NCBI GenBank assembly: GCA_951394405.1
Contig: OX596344.1
Location: 62,001-126,000, forward strand
DNA length: 64,000 nucleotides
Origin: Coprinellus micaceus
Taxonomy: Eukaryota > Basidiomycota > Agaricomycetes > Agaricales > Psathyrellaceae
Reading direction: 5' to 3'
This document shows positions 12,101 to 23,857 of this stretch, piece by piece; positions within the stretch are counted from its first letter, which is position 1; every line of letters begins with the position of its first letter. A program made the translations under genes and the position numbers. The notes beneath the pieces were generated by a model that saw only the letters and a list, made by a program, of their open reading frames with translations, had not been told where the DNA came from and ran no database searches.

Positions 12101-14507
12101 AAACCGTGTTCGTCGCAGAGGTAGTATAACACGGCCTTTTTCAGTTTCCGAATTGCCGCCTTGTTGACAGTTGCGAAGGCGAGCCGACCCGCTTCCATAT
12201 CGTCCGGATCAGGAACCGATGGAATCGTCCCCAAGGATCGAGTGGAACCATCTCCGTCCTCAAGCTTGACGTTCATCCCCCATATATACCTGCAGTGCCT
12301 TTGGAACAACCCAAGGAACAGATTGTGCATTGTGTCAATGGCGGTGAAAGCGATAGGGTCGAAATAGGGCAACTCCAAGAGCGCCGTGTACCTCGCAGGG
12401 TGGAGCTTCTTCCGAAGACTGTCGCGGGTCTCTGGATTTGCGTCGCGCCATATCAAAGCGTCTCTCCTGTGTTTTTCCGTGGTTCGCGGGACCCAGTTCT
12501 TGTAGTCGAAGTTCTCCAGACTATGAATTCCCAGCTCGCAGTAGATGCAAAAAGGAGTGGAAGTGATAGGGGCAAACCCTGATACGTCACGAGCGCCCAA
12601 CCCATCGCACACCACAGTGGCAATTGCCCCTTTGCACAGAGCGCCTTCTTTGAAAGAGGGGGTAGAGGAGTAACGCACACCCGGGCTCCAAAGAGGGAGG
12701 AAATCGTTTACGATTAGCTTCAGGTAGCTGTTCACCTCGCCCTCCTTCGGCTTATTGGGGCCAGGAATGACACCCACCAAAAACATGTTCTCGGGTTTCT
12801 GCCTCTCGGAAAGCGGAAGGTTGAGGCAGATAAGGTACATGCCAGTACACGTTCTGGTTTGCTTTGCTTCCCTGTTCCCGAAAGGGTTGAAACCGTCGAC
12901 GGAGAGCGCGAAAACAAGTCGGTACTCGCCAGAGACTCTTCGTAGGAACGGAAGCCCGGCGGAGTCCACCAGCTCGCGGATGGCTTTAGACCCCAGGATA
13001 TCCGAAATAGCCCCATCGGCCGTTGGTTTTGGCGGTTCTTGATTAGCGAGAATGATTCTTTCCAAGCGCCCTCGGCAAAGGAGTCTTCCAACCCACTGCT
13101 TCGCGTCGTGATGAAAGTATGTTCGGATTGGCACGAGCACTTGCTGGCCGTTGATCTCCCGCCTCAGAAGCAGGCTAGCTTCACATGCGGGACCGTCGAG
13201 ACCAATTCGGGCAGAGCAGTGTGTTGGATATGGCTCAACGGATGGATAGAGGGCATGACAGGCGGGACAAGTGATAAACCGGTGCAGGAGTGGATCGATT
13301 TGTGAGCGACTGATGATAGTGTCCAGGGTTTTAGGGAGACGGAATGCTAGATCGCGAGGAATACCGCCGTTACTAAACCGTGCCGCCATTAAGATATTGT
13401 GTCGAAGTATCGTGAGCATGACTCCGCATTGCCGGTGGGATAGACCGAACAAGAGGTTGAGCAGCAGTACAGAGACCATGTTTGACGTAACCATTGGATG
13501 GTATTCGGCGCCGTACGATGACCGAAACGGTTTCAGGAGGCCAGCTAGATAGACGGGTGAGAAGTGTCGTGTTGAGAGAGAGCGCGCGCAGACTGACTTG
13601 TCTCGACAATGTGGGGAAAGTGAGCGGAATCCGGTATATTGACATCTTTTTTTTTGCGCCTCATCTCCACCTGCAGCCGCCAGATGTCTCGCTTCCACAA
13701 CAAGAGTCCAGTGAGGCGGGTTCGAAATATAGTCTTGACAGTGTCGATCTCCTCCAGGAAGTTCTCCAAATTGGCGTCTCCGCAACTGGCGAGGTATTCC
13801 AACTTCTCCATGTGAGTTAGGGAGCTCCGCATGATCAGCTCTGAACGGGCGAAGACGTGATTGACCGGATGGTTGGTGAGCGAAAAATGGTCGGTGCGGT
13901 CCCGCGAACCCATCCCGCGTTCGACCTCTTGAAAAACGTCGTCCCATTTATGAGCATCATCCTTGTTGGCTTTCTGTGAAAACTCAAGCCAAGTTGGTTT
14001 TGAGATGGCCACGACCTCGGGAAGGAACTTGGCGACGATGTTTTGCAATGACGCTCGGAGCGACGCAAGGTGCCCTTCCTCCAGATGAGTATGCTTTACG
14101 CAGGGTACATATAGACCCAAAACCTTTCACTCACCATCGGAAGAATCTTGCACTCGATCCACATGCTCTGGTCTGCGTCCCGTTGGCCATCCGTGCATAT
14201 TCTGGACGAACTGGGACCGTTGAGGCGACGGTATATGGTCTACACTTTGGCGTCCCAAATGTTCTACCCTCCTGATCTTGGTTGGGGGCTCGGCTTCAGC
14301 GGCAGCGAGGCCGAGAGAACGAACTAGTTGGGGGTTGGAGCTTTCCACAGCCTTGCGGAACGTGTTCTGTTCGGCCGCTTCCAGCGATTCGAGTTTGCGT
14401 TTCAAATCGAGTCTCTGGTTATGCCTCCAGTGGAGTGATGGCGCGATGTCCTTACCATCTGGGCTGTGTATAATACAGAGTGGACACGTACATCGCCTCT
14501 TCGTCAT
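9110..14507 (-). CDS. Tnp2-family (CACTA-type) transposase, 7 exons
   Basis: Exons on the minus strand are 14507-14135, 14074-13644, 13596-12052, 12000-11764, 11704-10081, 10027-9279 and 9223-9110. All phases agree, giving about 1690 residues. The N-terminus has a small zinc-ribbon-like CTCPLC element. Exon 3 carries the Tnp2 transposase core: SVDGFNPFG near residue 500, a glycine-asparagine stretch PGPNKP, then CDGLGARDVSGF and FCIYCELGIHS. Exon 5 continues with ADQWRVLCTINLPITLIRLW and FGTERFNLNLQ, the usual downstream part of these fungal transposases. The acidic residues of the core are present and I see no stop codon or frameshift, so the gene may be intact. Exon 5 includes about 300 Pro/Gln/Ser-rich residues with an imperfect repeat (STSRQPxHI). 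The start at 14507 is chosen because the zinc element follows directly. It presumably cuts and pastes its own element in the nucleus. Confidence 0.85.
9110..14507 (-). mobile_element. CACTA-like DNA transposon, minimal extent
   Basis: These limits cover only the transposase gene. Terminal inverted repeats starting with CACT and a 2-3 bp target duplication are expected for this superfamily. I searched the flanks by eye (8.4-9.1 kb and 14.5-15.0 kb) and found no convincing pair, so the true ends are unknown. Confidence 0.6.
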
Positions 14508-15914
14508 AGCTGGGAGGGGGCGGTCTGTCTGGTGGCAGTAGTGGCTCTGAAGTGCGTGGAGGTGGCGACGTCTCTGAGTAAGAAAGGAGGGCGTGGGGTG
14601 GCCTCGACGCTTGGATGGTGCTCTCGCCATTCGTTACTTAACACCCTACCGGGAGCCACCCGACCGCTGTACCCTTCTGTGGCCAGCACAAAGGAAGGGC
14701 AGAGCACAGTCATTCCCTCGCGTTGTATAATCAAGACAGGCCCAAGGGTAAGAGGGAAGAAGAAACAGAGCCACCGCGATGAACCGGATGCGACGACCAT
14801 GATCACGAGTCGAGTTGAATCTCTCAGACCACAGGCCTGACCCGCGGGCCACATAGGTCAGGTAGGTCGGGGCGACGAGAACGGTACCTACCACCAAGTG
14901 GCACAAAGAGAGGTGGAACGAAAGCACTGACGCACTGGGGCTGACCTAAGTGGAATGTCCTGGTCTATTGGTCTATGGGCCCAAGCCGCCTTTCATGCCT
15001 GAGGCCTAGACACGTTGAAATCTGCAAGCACGTCTTCCGATGGCCAGTTCCACGGCGTCGTTGTTGACTAGTGTACGGTTAGTTGATGCCACAGTAGTCG
15101 CATAGTTCTGGTGGACCCTGCACGACATGGTCAATCGTCATCCGTGCTGAACTGCGATATAAGGTACAAGTGAAATTACATGCCTCGAGCAACGCCATCC
15201 CATCCCAACTAACTCGCGGTGAGTGGGGAGCGTTCCCGTCCATAGCAGGGTATCCTCGGCTGATCACTTCCTGACATAGTCGCTCGTGCCTGACCACCGC
15301 CTTCACAGTAAGTCCAGGGAGATACGAATCAAAGCTGAGAAATAACTGACGAGTCTAGCTGTGCGCTTCATGATGGAGGAAGTTACACCCCGGACGGTTC
15401 CGAGATACCAACACGGCCAAACGCTGTCAACCATATATGAAGAAGAGGAACCCAACACCCCCATATCCTACGGTTCAGAACGTGGAACCAAGGCCTATGT
15501 CGTCGCCCAGGTGGGGGGACCACGATATCGAGGCCGAATAAGCGCAGGGAGGATCACACATCAAACCAAACCACCATACGATGCTGTTCGTGGCTCCGCT
15601 ACGTGTTAATTGACTGGGAAATAAATGGAGGTCAGGGCTTGTTAGCACGGTAGTGGGAGTGTGTCACGAAGTGAGCGGGTCGTGGACAAGAACGAGCTCG
15701 TGGGTAGAGATCGACTATCGGGAGCGGGGCTCAGTAAATATTATACAGCTTTTTGTGTCTTATAACACCTGGACGTGAACTCGAGACACTCGTGGGATTT
15801 GGGCTTCCATGCACTCACCGGCTCGGTAGATCAAGCGGGTGCGGAGGTTGAGGAGGATCGCCAAGGGCAATCTTCTATCTTCTGGTCGACTCTCGCCCCT
15901 ACACGATCCGGCTG
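14508..15914. other. Transposon flank and spacer
   Basis: Contains the upstream region of the transposase gene and short open frames on both strands (for example 15361-15609, plus), without motifs. No supportable gene. Confidence 0.4.
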
Positions 15915-16526
15915 CCCAGGATTTGCAATCGAGGCGACGGAATGCTAGATAAAGCCGATTGGAAGCCCATAGGACATTGACAAACAGGCAGACATGCGAG
16001 GGAGGTGAGAGAGCGATATGTGAATGACATGTTGAGACTGTAATTTTCCAACGATGAGGGACGCGCACAAATTGAAAGAGTTGGCCGGATGCTCACGTAA
16101 GCATCATCGCACAGCCCCACCAGACCAGGCAGACGAGTCGTCCCTCACCGCGACCACCGTGACGAATCCCCCGCCCGGACCATGCTACTGCTAGAGGAAG
16201 GAGTGCTAGAGGAAGGAGTGCCAGAGGAAGGAGCATCCGATTCTATCTACTTGGAGCACGATCACACATTCGCTTCACGCCCCTACGATCTGGTCTGAGC
16301 GTGCCCCCAATTAAGTAACTTCTGGCATGTTGACAAAGGCAGGATGATTTCTCGCCGAGGAGGACGAAGTGCACGTTCCCATGCATGCTGTTTTACCACC
16401 CCCTGAGGTACAGTCACTCCACGAGCGACTAAGCAGGCTTGCGGGCGCTTAACTTCGACTCTTGGGGCGTGACTCTAAAATCCCGTGAGGTGGCTGTGTA
16501 GGCAACCAAAATGATTGGATCAAGAA
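15915..16526 (-). repeat. Left arm of a ~612-bp inverted repeat
   Basis: It is the reverse complement of 20506-21118. In the blocks I compared base by base the only difference was one missing base, in the CTTGGGG(T)CGTGAC stretch. It contains a 15-bp unit repeated three times (16190-16234, GCTAGAGGAAGGAGT). Homology decays beyond 16526, with a few more matching bases after a short indel. Confidence 0.95.
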
Positions 16527-17624
16527 CGACTGGCTCCAGCCTGAGCCTGAGCGTGTCAGCTGTGCTAGTTACCCAGGTATTCTGTAACGCCCTCGTTTTA
16601 AAACATGCTTGCTCTGTTGGACATGGAAAACCGCCTAATTCTTTCGGCATAGTACCGCCATCACGACCGGGTTCACAAATAAGCACCGCTCCTGCCCTGC
16701 CGTGTTCTCTAAGTACTGCGTACTCGAATGAGCCCACCTGGAGCATCGCACTCGAAACACCCAGCGAGATTCAAATCCCTCTGCCCGAGAGCATCGCACT
16801 AATAGATGGTGAACGAGATGGGCGTTCCCTTATAATTATCAGAAGGGCGTCGACGGTGACTCCGATAATTTATAACCCCGACGTCCTCGTCGTCCCACAT
16901 CCTTCCAGCCTCTGCTCCCCGATTGATTGAATACCTGCCATTGTGTATACTCAACTCCAAGTTGTACAAATCACACTGCGTTTGCTTTGTTCAATATCAA
17001 CTTCGCGAGCCGTCGTCGCCGTCGATAAGAAGGCGAGAAGGTCTGCTTGCTGGGATGCGGTATCACTACCGCCTGGGGAGCTGTGGCGAAACAACAGGGG
17101 ACCAGTGCGCACCTTCTTTTTCTCTTTTCATCGGGGACTGGCGCTGCCGAGCCGCGCCGCTACGATAAAGACGTATTGATGACCACGGCCGTCGCTGTCC
17201 TTGAGAGAGAGACGCCGTGGTCGCTGCGACGACCGTGAGCCTGCTGGCAAGGCTCTCGAGCTAAGAACGTCCACTCCCCAGCAAAGCCTGCATGACGATA
17301 ACGTGACCAGCGGAGACACTCCTGGAGAATTATCTTGGGTCCCCCTATTTCGATGTTCTCCCTCGGTATGTTGCGCCGTCGTCAATGGTCATCCGTCTAT
17401 TTACGACTGAACCTCGAACCCGATGGAAAGGTGCACTGTAACGAGTCGCTTTGTGGAAAGGGGAGCCTTGGGCGAAATCTCCCATAGCGGGAACGAAGAC
17501 AGTAAGTGATAGGTTACTGGCAGACTACACAAGGCGGCAGTGGGAGATCAAAGCTCCGCTAGAATTATCCTATCACCCTTGAACGGATCTACTACGGTCT
17601 TCGTTGGCCTGAATAGATGCGTCG
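16527..17624. other. Spacer inside the inverted-repeat pair
   Basis: Open frames on both strands but no motif and no consistent exon chain. It lies between the left arm and the 3' end of the first MYND gene. Confidence 0.4.
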
Positions 17625-19610
17625 TCAAGAATTCTGCGGCCTGGATTTCGGGCTATTCCACGTACCATATACCTCCAACTGTGGCGCTGAGGGTGCGGAA
17701 GTCGGTGGCACCGAGCCTCCTAAGCCTAACCCAGAGGTTAATTGTGTATTGACCCCATGGAAACCATGAGTCCACCAGCTCGACCCCCACGTCGTTCGCG
17801 AGCTGGGCGGCATAATCATGAATGATATTGCCAACGCCAAAATTTCGCCTTGCGAAGTCTTCGAGCCGAACGAATTTAACTTTCGTGGGGAGCTGGCGAG
17901 CGTCAACGACGCTGACTCGGGGGCAAGTTGGGTCCACTAGTGAGCAACGACCCTCCATCTTCGAGAACCGATCGTCGTAGCAAAGGAGGTCCCGGACGAA
18001 AGTTGCGAGGCTGACCTGAAGGCGGAGGGACACAGTGGGATTGGTTGACGATCTGTTACGGAGTATTCGGGCGCATTCGTATCGATGGCTTGCAGCCCAA
18101 TCCAACTTCTGGCAGAAACGAGAGCAATATGCCACGGCACGGCACCTTGAACAACGCCTGGCTTCAATAACTTCGGCCCCGGGGTCGTCCTGGTGCTATG
18201 AGACGATTCAGCGGTCACCTGCGACAGAGGAAACGGCTCGACGAACCTGGATATAGTGGCATAGGATGGTGTTACACCCAGGAACTGCGCCAATCATATC
18301 CTCCCGTTCCTTGGTCCACTTGACAATGAGCGTCCAATAAGCCCTGGAGTGGGCGTCATAGAAGGGGCACGGGCCTGAATAAACGCAAGGGATGGCTTTG
18401 GCAAGGGAGGGGAATATCTCAGGATAAACGGCATACGACCCGACCTCGACCAGGAAACCTAGGTTCATAGAATAATCATCTTCGACGGACGGAAGTTGGC
18501 AAAGAACGTTGGTAAGGAGGGGGTATAGCCCACCGTCGAGGGCCACCTTGACCTTCTTGACTGGATCCGAAGACACGGATCGCTCCCCAAGGGCCATGTC
18601 ATAAACGAACGAGATAATATCCAATGCGCCCTGGACGGGGTAACAATTTGCACTGCGGTGTATGATGGTGTTTGTGATGCGGCATATGTCGGAGAGAAGT
18701 TTAGGGGAACGAAGGGGGCGAAGGAAGTGATGGGGGATTCCGTTGGAAGGTTCGAAGAGATGATTGGCTAAATGGATGAGATCTCGGATCCGGGAGATCG
18801 AGTATGAGGCGCTGGACTTGGAATAGCGACGGTTGGCAAGCTCCCGAAGGCGGCCCCTGAAGGCGTTGACGATTTCGTTGGCACGACCGGGGAAGGCATG
18901 GAGGTGGACCAGTAGGCTGTCTCGACCAACATCGTGTCTAATAACCGCCTTCAAGAGTTCGGCAACGACGCAGCCTTTACCGGAGCCAGCGGTATAGATA
19001 TTACCGTCAAACCTCTTGGTCCAAAGTTTGAAGACTAATTCAATAGCCAGTGGGGTTGACAGGACGGCGCTCGCCAGTTGGTCGTCCATGTCGCTGTCGA
19101 ACATGATGCGAAGCAAGTGAGCAACTGCGACGGAGAGTCCGCTGGGGGGAGACGGAGCAAAATCCTTGGTCCAATTATCGAGGAAGAAGGCGAACCAGCC
19201 CAACAAAGGGAGATATTCGGCCTTGAGGAATTTGGACATATCCTTCGTTGAGAGATCCTTGCAGACGATGCTGGTGCACTGAGCGATGATGACGAGGATA
19301 GTCCCTTTGGCTGCCAAGCAGTTCTTGTACCACTCGCTTCCTATGAGTTCTAGGGAGGGTCGTGGGATGTCGACATGAAGGAGGTGGGCGAGACCAGTGC
19401 TAATCGACATGTCGGGACTCTTAGCGGCTAAAACGCATCGTACAAGATCGTGAGGGTTGCCCGACATAACGCCTTTCATGAACTACCTCGGTGATTCACT
19501 GATTAGTGGATGGTACGGGACAGAGTGCGTAGGCACCGTACCTGGGCTTGGTTACGCCCGTTCAACCGAACCATTGAGCTAGGCGTCCGGTTTGGGCTCG
19601 AGGTGGCCAT
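17625..19610 (-). CDS. MYND-type zinc-finger protein (paralogue 1)
   Basis: Four exons, 19610-19542, 19482-18247, 18195-17666 and 17640-17625, give 616 residues. Phases at the three introns are 0, 0 and 2, identical to the paralogue at 21478. About 410 residues of exon 2 form an all-helical, Leu-rich region without a named domain. Exon 3 opens with the MYND finger: CSRCRAVAYCSRFCQ, followed by LDWAASHRYEC, which supplies the Cys/His ligands of two zinc ions. The finger is normally a protein-protein interaction module. About 140 further residues follow. The last exon contributes only 5 residues and is the least certain part. The gene lies between two inverted repeats and points away from its paralogue. 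Catalytic residues of SET-type methyltransferases are absent, so an interaction or scaffold role is more likely. Confidence 0.85.
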
Positions 19611-20505
19611 TGAATGGATGGAAGATGGAAGTGGCGGCCAAGGATGTAGTTCAGCGATGCAGGTTTCGAGTCGAGCGATATGCGGAAACAATCAGGCAGG
19701 AATGGGAGGGCGACCAAGGGTGAACTTCTTAAGTGTAGCACTCACAAAGGCGTTCCGAGGTGAGGTGCCGAGAGAAAGGAATTGGCCGGCGGATAGACTT
19801 GTCTTTCAGCTCCTGCTACCCGGCTATGGCCAAGAACCACCGAGGCCACACTCTTCATGATCACATCCAGGCGCCGCGCTTCCTTTGACGTATCCTGGTG
19901 GCGGATGGGGCTGCAATACGCTTCGCTACGAAGACACAGGGCATGGGGAGGGCGGGGCAGACCACCTACTGCTTCAGTGCGGCAGGAGCAGGAGCAGAGG
20001 GTAACTACCTTGCCGCTGGGAACGGCGGGGAGGTAGTAGAAGACGTTTCCGACCAATGAACACGAGGCTAGTTGGCAGCGTCCTAGGGGAGCGACCATGG
20101 ATGAAAGAGACGCGGCGCTGTTCGAAAACATGTCCTTTGGATCGGCTCGGCACGGCCGTTTCCGTGATGACGACATTCGAGGGGTAACAGTGATAGATGA
20201 GGAGATAGGCAAGGAAAAGGAGGAAAGGCGCAGTGTCAGTGTCAGGGTACACCGTAAATGGCCTGATCCATTGGTGAGTTACTCCCTGCGGACAGCTTTA
20301 TCGCCCACTCTCAGGCTGAATGTGAGGTCATATTTTTGCTGATGCCATGTCTTGATGCTGTTGAGATATTTTATGCAAGCGCCAGTTCAGATATGAGTTT
20401 GGGGCGTCGGAGCCCGTCTTCTGGAGCTTTGTGGCGGAGGGTGGGCCGAGCGACGAGTTTCGTTGTGGCCGACCGTCGATCCAAGCCAGGTTGTCGTTCT
20501 TCAAT
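19611..20505. other. Upstream region of MYND paralogue 1
   Basis: Promoter side of the minus-strand MYND gene. A minus-strand open frame (20212-19742) is uninterrupted but has no motif, and its codon use looks random. I do not call it a gene. Confidence 0.4.
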
Positions 20506-21118
20506 TTCTTGATCCAATCATTTTGGTTGCCTACACAGCCACCTCACGGGATTTTAGAGTCACGACCCCAAGAGTCGAAGTTAAGCGCCCGCAAGCCTGC
20601 TTAGTCGCTCGTGGAGTGACTGTACCTCAGGGGGTGGTAAAACAGCATGCATGGGAACGTGCACTTCGTCCTCCTCGGCGAGAAATCATCCTGCCTTTGT
20701 CAACATGCCAGAAGTTACTTAATTGGGGGCACGCTCAGACCAGATCGTAGGGGCGTGAAGCGAATGTGTGATCGTGCTCCAAGTAGATAGAATCGGATGC
20801 TCCTTCCTCTGGCACTCCTTCCTCTAGCACTCCTTCCTCTAGCAGTAGCATGGTCCGGGCGGGGGATTCGTCACGGTGGTCGCGGTGAGGGACGACTCGT
20901 CTGCCTGGTCTGGTGGGGCTGTGCGATGATGCTTACGTGAGCATCCGGCCAACTCTTTCAATTTGTGCGCGTCCCTCATCGTTGGAAAATTACAGTCTCA
21001 ACATGTCATTCACATATCGCTCTCTCACCTCCCTCGCATGTCTGCCTGTTTGTCAATGTCCTATGGGCTTCCAATCGGCTTTATCTAGCATTCCGTCGCC
21101 TCGATTGCAAATCCTGGG
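20506..21118 (+). repeat. Right arm of the ~612-bp inverted repeat
   Basis: Near-perfect reverse complement of 15915-16526, one base longer. Its outer end lies 360 bp before the start codon of MYND paralogue 2. No target-site duplication is visible: the bases just outside the two arms differ. Confidence 0.95.
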
Positions 21119-21260
21119 GTAACGCGGCTCACCAGGTATAATGCACACGCTACATTCTCTTATCATGGTCTTTCTGCGCCGTAAGCACCTCAACCTTTCT
21201 CATCCAACCCCGCGGCATTGAACTTTGTGTGATGAAGGACTCCGCTTTCTTTCAGCGCTC

Positions 21261-21344
21261 GTGCCCCTTTGCAGGCGACCTTGTTATCCATGCCACACAC
21301 CTGTGCTCCTTTGCGGGCGACCCTCCTATCCATGCCACAGACCA
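21261..21344 (+). repeat. 42-bp direct repeat, two copies
   Basis: Copies at 21261-21302 and 21303-21344 share blocks such as CTATCCATGCCACA/TTATCCATGCCACA. They sit just upstream of the TATA box of MYND paralogue 2 and so are candidate promoter elements. Confidence 0.75.
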
Positions 21345-21364
21345 TCCTTGGCGACACTCAACTG

Positions 21365-21372
21365 TATAAATA
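21365..21372 (+). promoter_or_regulatory. TATA box of MYND paralogue 2
   Basis: TATAAATA lies 113 bases upstream of the ATG at 21478, a spacing that leaves an 80-base leader. Confidence 0.55.
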
Positions 21373-21477
21373 CCCCTCTCGGTAAAAGCTCGCACACCTC
21401 CCACCGTTGCAGCCACGGCTACTCCTACAGCTACCAGCAAACCACTCACCAATCGCCAGTTGACTTCCCGACGCGCC

Positions 21478-23475
21478 ATGTCAGGAACCTCTCCCTCACC
21501 GAAACCGAAAGACTATGCCGACAGCAAGGTACGCTGACGAAGTTAAGCCCTCCCCATCAGGCGGTCTGACGCAACATGAAACAGTTCATTCAGGACGCAT
21601 TGACTGGTCCCTCCAAGAAGCTCGTAGATCATATCTTAACCTCCAAGAGTTGCGACACGTCCCTCACCTGTCGTTTGGTTCATCTCATCGACCCCGACCT
21701 AATCCCACGACGCCTGGACCGGCCCGAGGCCTTCAAGAATGTTATAGCGGCCAAAGAAGTAATTTCGGTCATCTTCACCCAATGCAGGGTCATTTTCTCG
21801 GAAGGGGTTGGCAGTAAAGCCATGGCAGAGCTGCTTGGCACCCATTCTTCGGCTTTACTAGAGTGGTTCCGCTTCTTCATCGACCATCGCCCCCGTGCCC
21901 TTGTAACCTATGGGACCTTTTCCCTTCTCACCATCGCTCACTTCCTTCACCTCATGGTGGTGACCCACGAAGGGCTGGAAAACGTTATCATGTCCTCGAC
22001 GCTGGCCCTCGATATCATCATCAACATTTGGTCTAAAAAATCCGAGCATGGGCGGTACATCAGCGGAGGAGGTCGCGGAGGGAGCTGCCCAGTCATCGGA
22101 CTTCTGCGAGATGCGGTCACCAACGAGCTCGGCATGGACACACTTCTGGTTCTGTCCCACACAACCCCCCGCGTCGTTTCGAAGGTCATTCCTACGATCA
22201 TGGATAGAATTGAAGAACTAGCCGACCACCATTTCGATTCCTCATACGCCATACGCCGACTACTGGAACTCGTGAACTTGGCGCGCACGCTGATTCGTCC
22301 ATCATCCCCCTTTCCCCGTCACCTTCTCCCACCTCTGCGCTCCCCGGACTTCATTCGCACCTTCGCTCTTACAATCCACGCTGTCCTCGGCCGCCATATG
22401 GATCCCTTCCCTCTTGACGAAGTAACGGTTTTCCTCAAATTGATCGGAGACCTCATCCTTTGCAGCGATGGTAGCCGAGCCAACCCTCTGAAGATGGTCG
22501 AGGCAGCCCTCGATTCGGGAATATATTCCATCATCACTACGGCCACCCGCTACTCCCTGCCCTCACCACGCCTACATTCTTTCTTCTTGTCGTTCTTATC
22601 GGAGGTGGCCACCTACGCTATTTATCCCGAGATTTCCCTATCTCTCATGACCGCCGTTACCACTGCACTCCAGTCCTTCGATCACGAGGATGAGGACTTC
22701 AGCGTGTGTTGGGATATGATCACGCGCTGGGGAAATCGACGAAAGAGTTCGGGGAGGAAGGATAGTAAGATTCAAGGAACTCGATGCGATTACATCCATG
22801 TGAGTGAATAGCTCTAGACAACGCGCTATCCCTGCTGACCTACCGATGAACAGCACGGCACTTCGGCTGAGGTGGGCAGGTCGAAGAAGTGCTCAAAATG
22901 CCACACTGCCGTATACTGCTCACGCCACTGTCAAACGCTGGACTGGAATCATGAGCATCGGAACGAGTGCGGCTCGTCCTTCTGGTACAAGACGAAGGTC
23001 CATCGGATTTCCCCCCGTATCGTGGCGGCCCAAGCGCGCTTCATCCAGGATCTGTTCTCTGACAAATTCCAAGATATCGACAGACTCTACGCGTCTGGTT
23101 CGGGTTCAGTGCCTTGTCTAGCTCGCATTGACGGCCACCTCCTCCCCATCAACGGCAGCCTCGTCTTGGTCGATGATATTAGGAAGCGAGTGCAAACCAA
23201 CGGCGACACGGTGCACGACCTTTCGACAGAGCTCATGGGGGATTCAACCCTCTATGCGGTAGATGCGTGGCTCCCTTGGGGCGGGTATACAATTCATCTC
23301 TTGGTCCGCCTCAAAAGGTTCGCCAAGGACGACTTCCGCCTTTTGACCTGGGCACTTATGGACGTCTGGTAAGCAGCTACTCTGGGGGTCGGTTCTCAGA
23401 ACGAAACTGACGCTGTCTTCCCTTAGTCCCACCATCGCGGTCGACCCAAGGCAAAACTCTATTTCTTTATTCTAA
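21478..23475 (+). CDS. MYND-type zinc-finger protein (paralogue 2)
   Basis: Exons 21478-21528, 21585-22799, 22854-23368 and 23427-23475 give 609 residues, with intron phases 0, 0 and 2. The organisation matches paralogue 1: a 17-residue leader exon, a 405-residue helical exon, and a third exon starting HGTSAEVGRSKKCSKC. The MYND finger reads CSKCHTAVYCSRHCQ, then LDWNHEHRNEC, with all Cys/His ligands present. Downstream, WLPWGGYTIHLLVRLKR corresponds to WFPWGQYTINLWVRLRR of paralogue 1, so the C-terminal part is also conserved. Amino-acid identity is moderate across most of the length, so the duplication is old, in contrast to the fresh inverted repeats around it. The role is likely protein interaction; partner unknown. 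Confidence 0.88.
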
Positions 23476-23602
23476 TTTGGGAGCGCTGACTGGGAATCTT
23501 TCTCGTATTTATATAATTATGGAATCCTCAAAGTACAAAGAGTAATAACTATAGAACGCTGAGCCCGGGAAGGCGTTTTGGGGTGCCACCTGAGAGGATG
23601 TT

Positions 23603-23857
23603 TTGAAAAGCAGTCCTCCACGAATGCTCTCGCCATATCACCAGTCCAGTTTCGTACGAGTCATTGGTTTCGCCCGCATCCAGGTCACGGGGATTTTGAC
23701 CCAATATCTCGAAGGAAAAAAGAAGCAGGACGCCACACCCCGTCCAGCACCAGATTTTGACTATATTCCTGCGCCTAGGCTAGATGCTACACTCTGGGAA
23801 GTAGATCCTTTACCCGGCGGGTTCGGTAGGGTCGCGCATCGACGAAAAAGTCGGTAG
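23603..23857 (+). CDS. Possible C-terminal gene fragment, unrecognised
   Basis: An 84-residue frame ends in a composition typical of real protein: RVIGFARIQVTGILTQYLEG, then DFDYIPAPRLDATLWEVDPL and a basic RRKSR tail. No start exon could be linked to it. The frame starts only 128 bp after MYND paralogue 2 ends. It could be a remnant of a gene broken by rearrangement or the last exon of an unrecognised gene. I do not recognise the family. Confidence 0.35.
   Translation: MKSSPPRMLSPYHQSSFVRVIGFARIQVTGILTQYLEGKKKQDATPRPAPDFDYIPAPRLDATLWEVDPLPGGFGRVAHRRKSR

Noticed and set aside
14508..14630. In-frame upstream start giving the transposase 41 more residues
   Set aside because: The extra residues are basic, low-complexity text before the CTCPLC element that normally opens this protein type. 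The ATG at 14507 is adjacent to that element and fits better.
16190..16234. CRISPR-like spaced repeat
   Set aside because: Three direct 15-bp units without spacers in a eukaryotic locus; a simple tandem repeat.
15915..21118. LTR retrotransposon with the two 612-bp repeats as LTRs
   Set aside because: The repeats are inverted, not direct, and no reverse transcriptase, integrase or primer-binding site is present between them.
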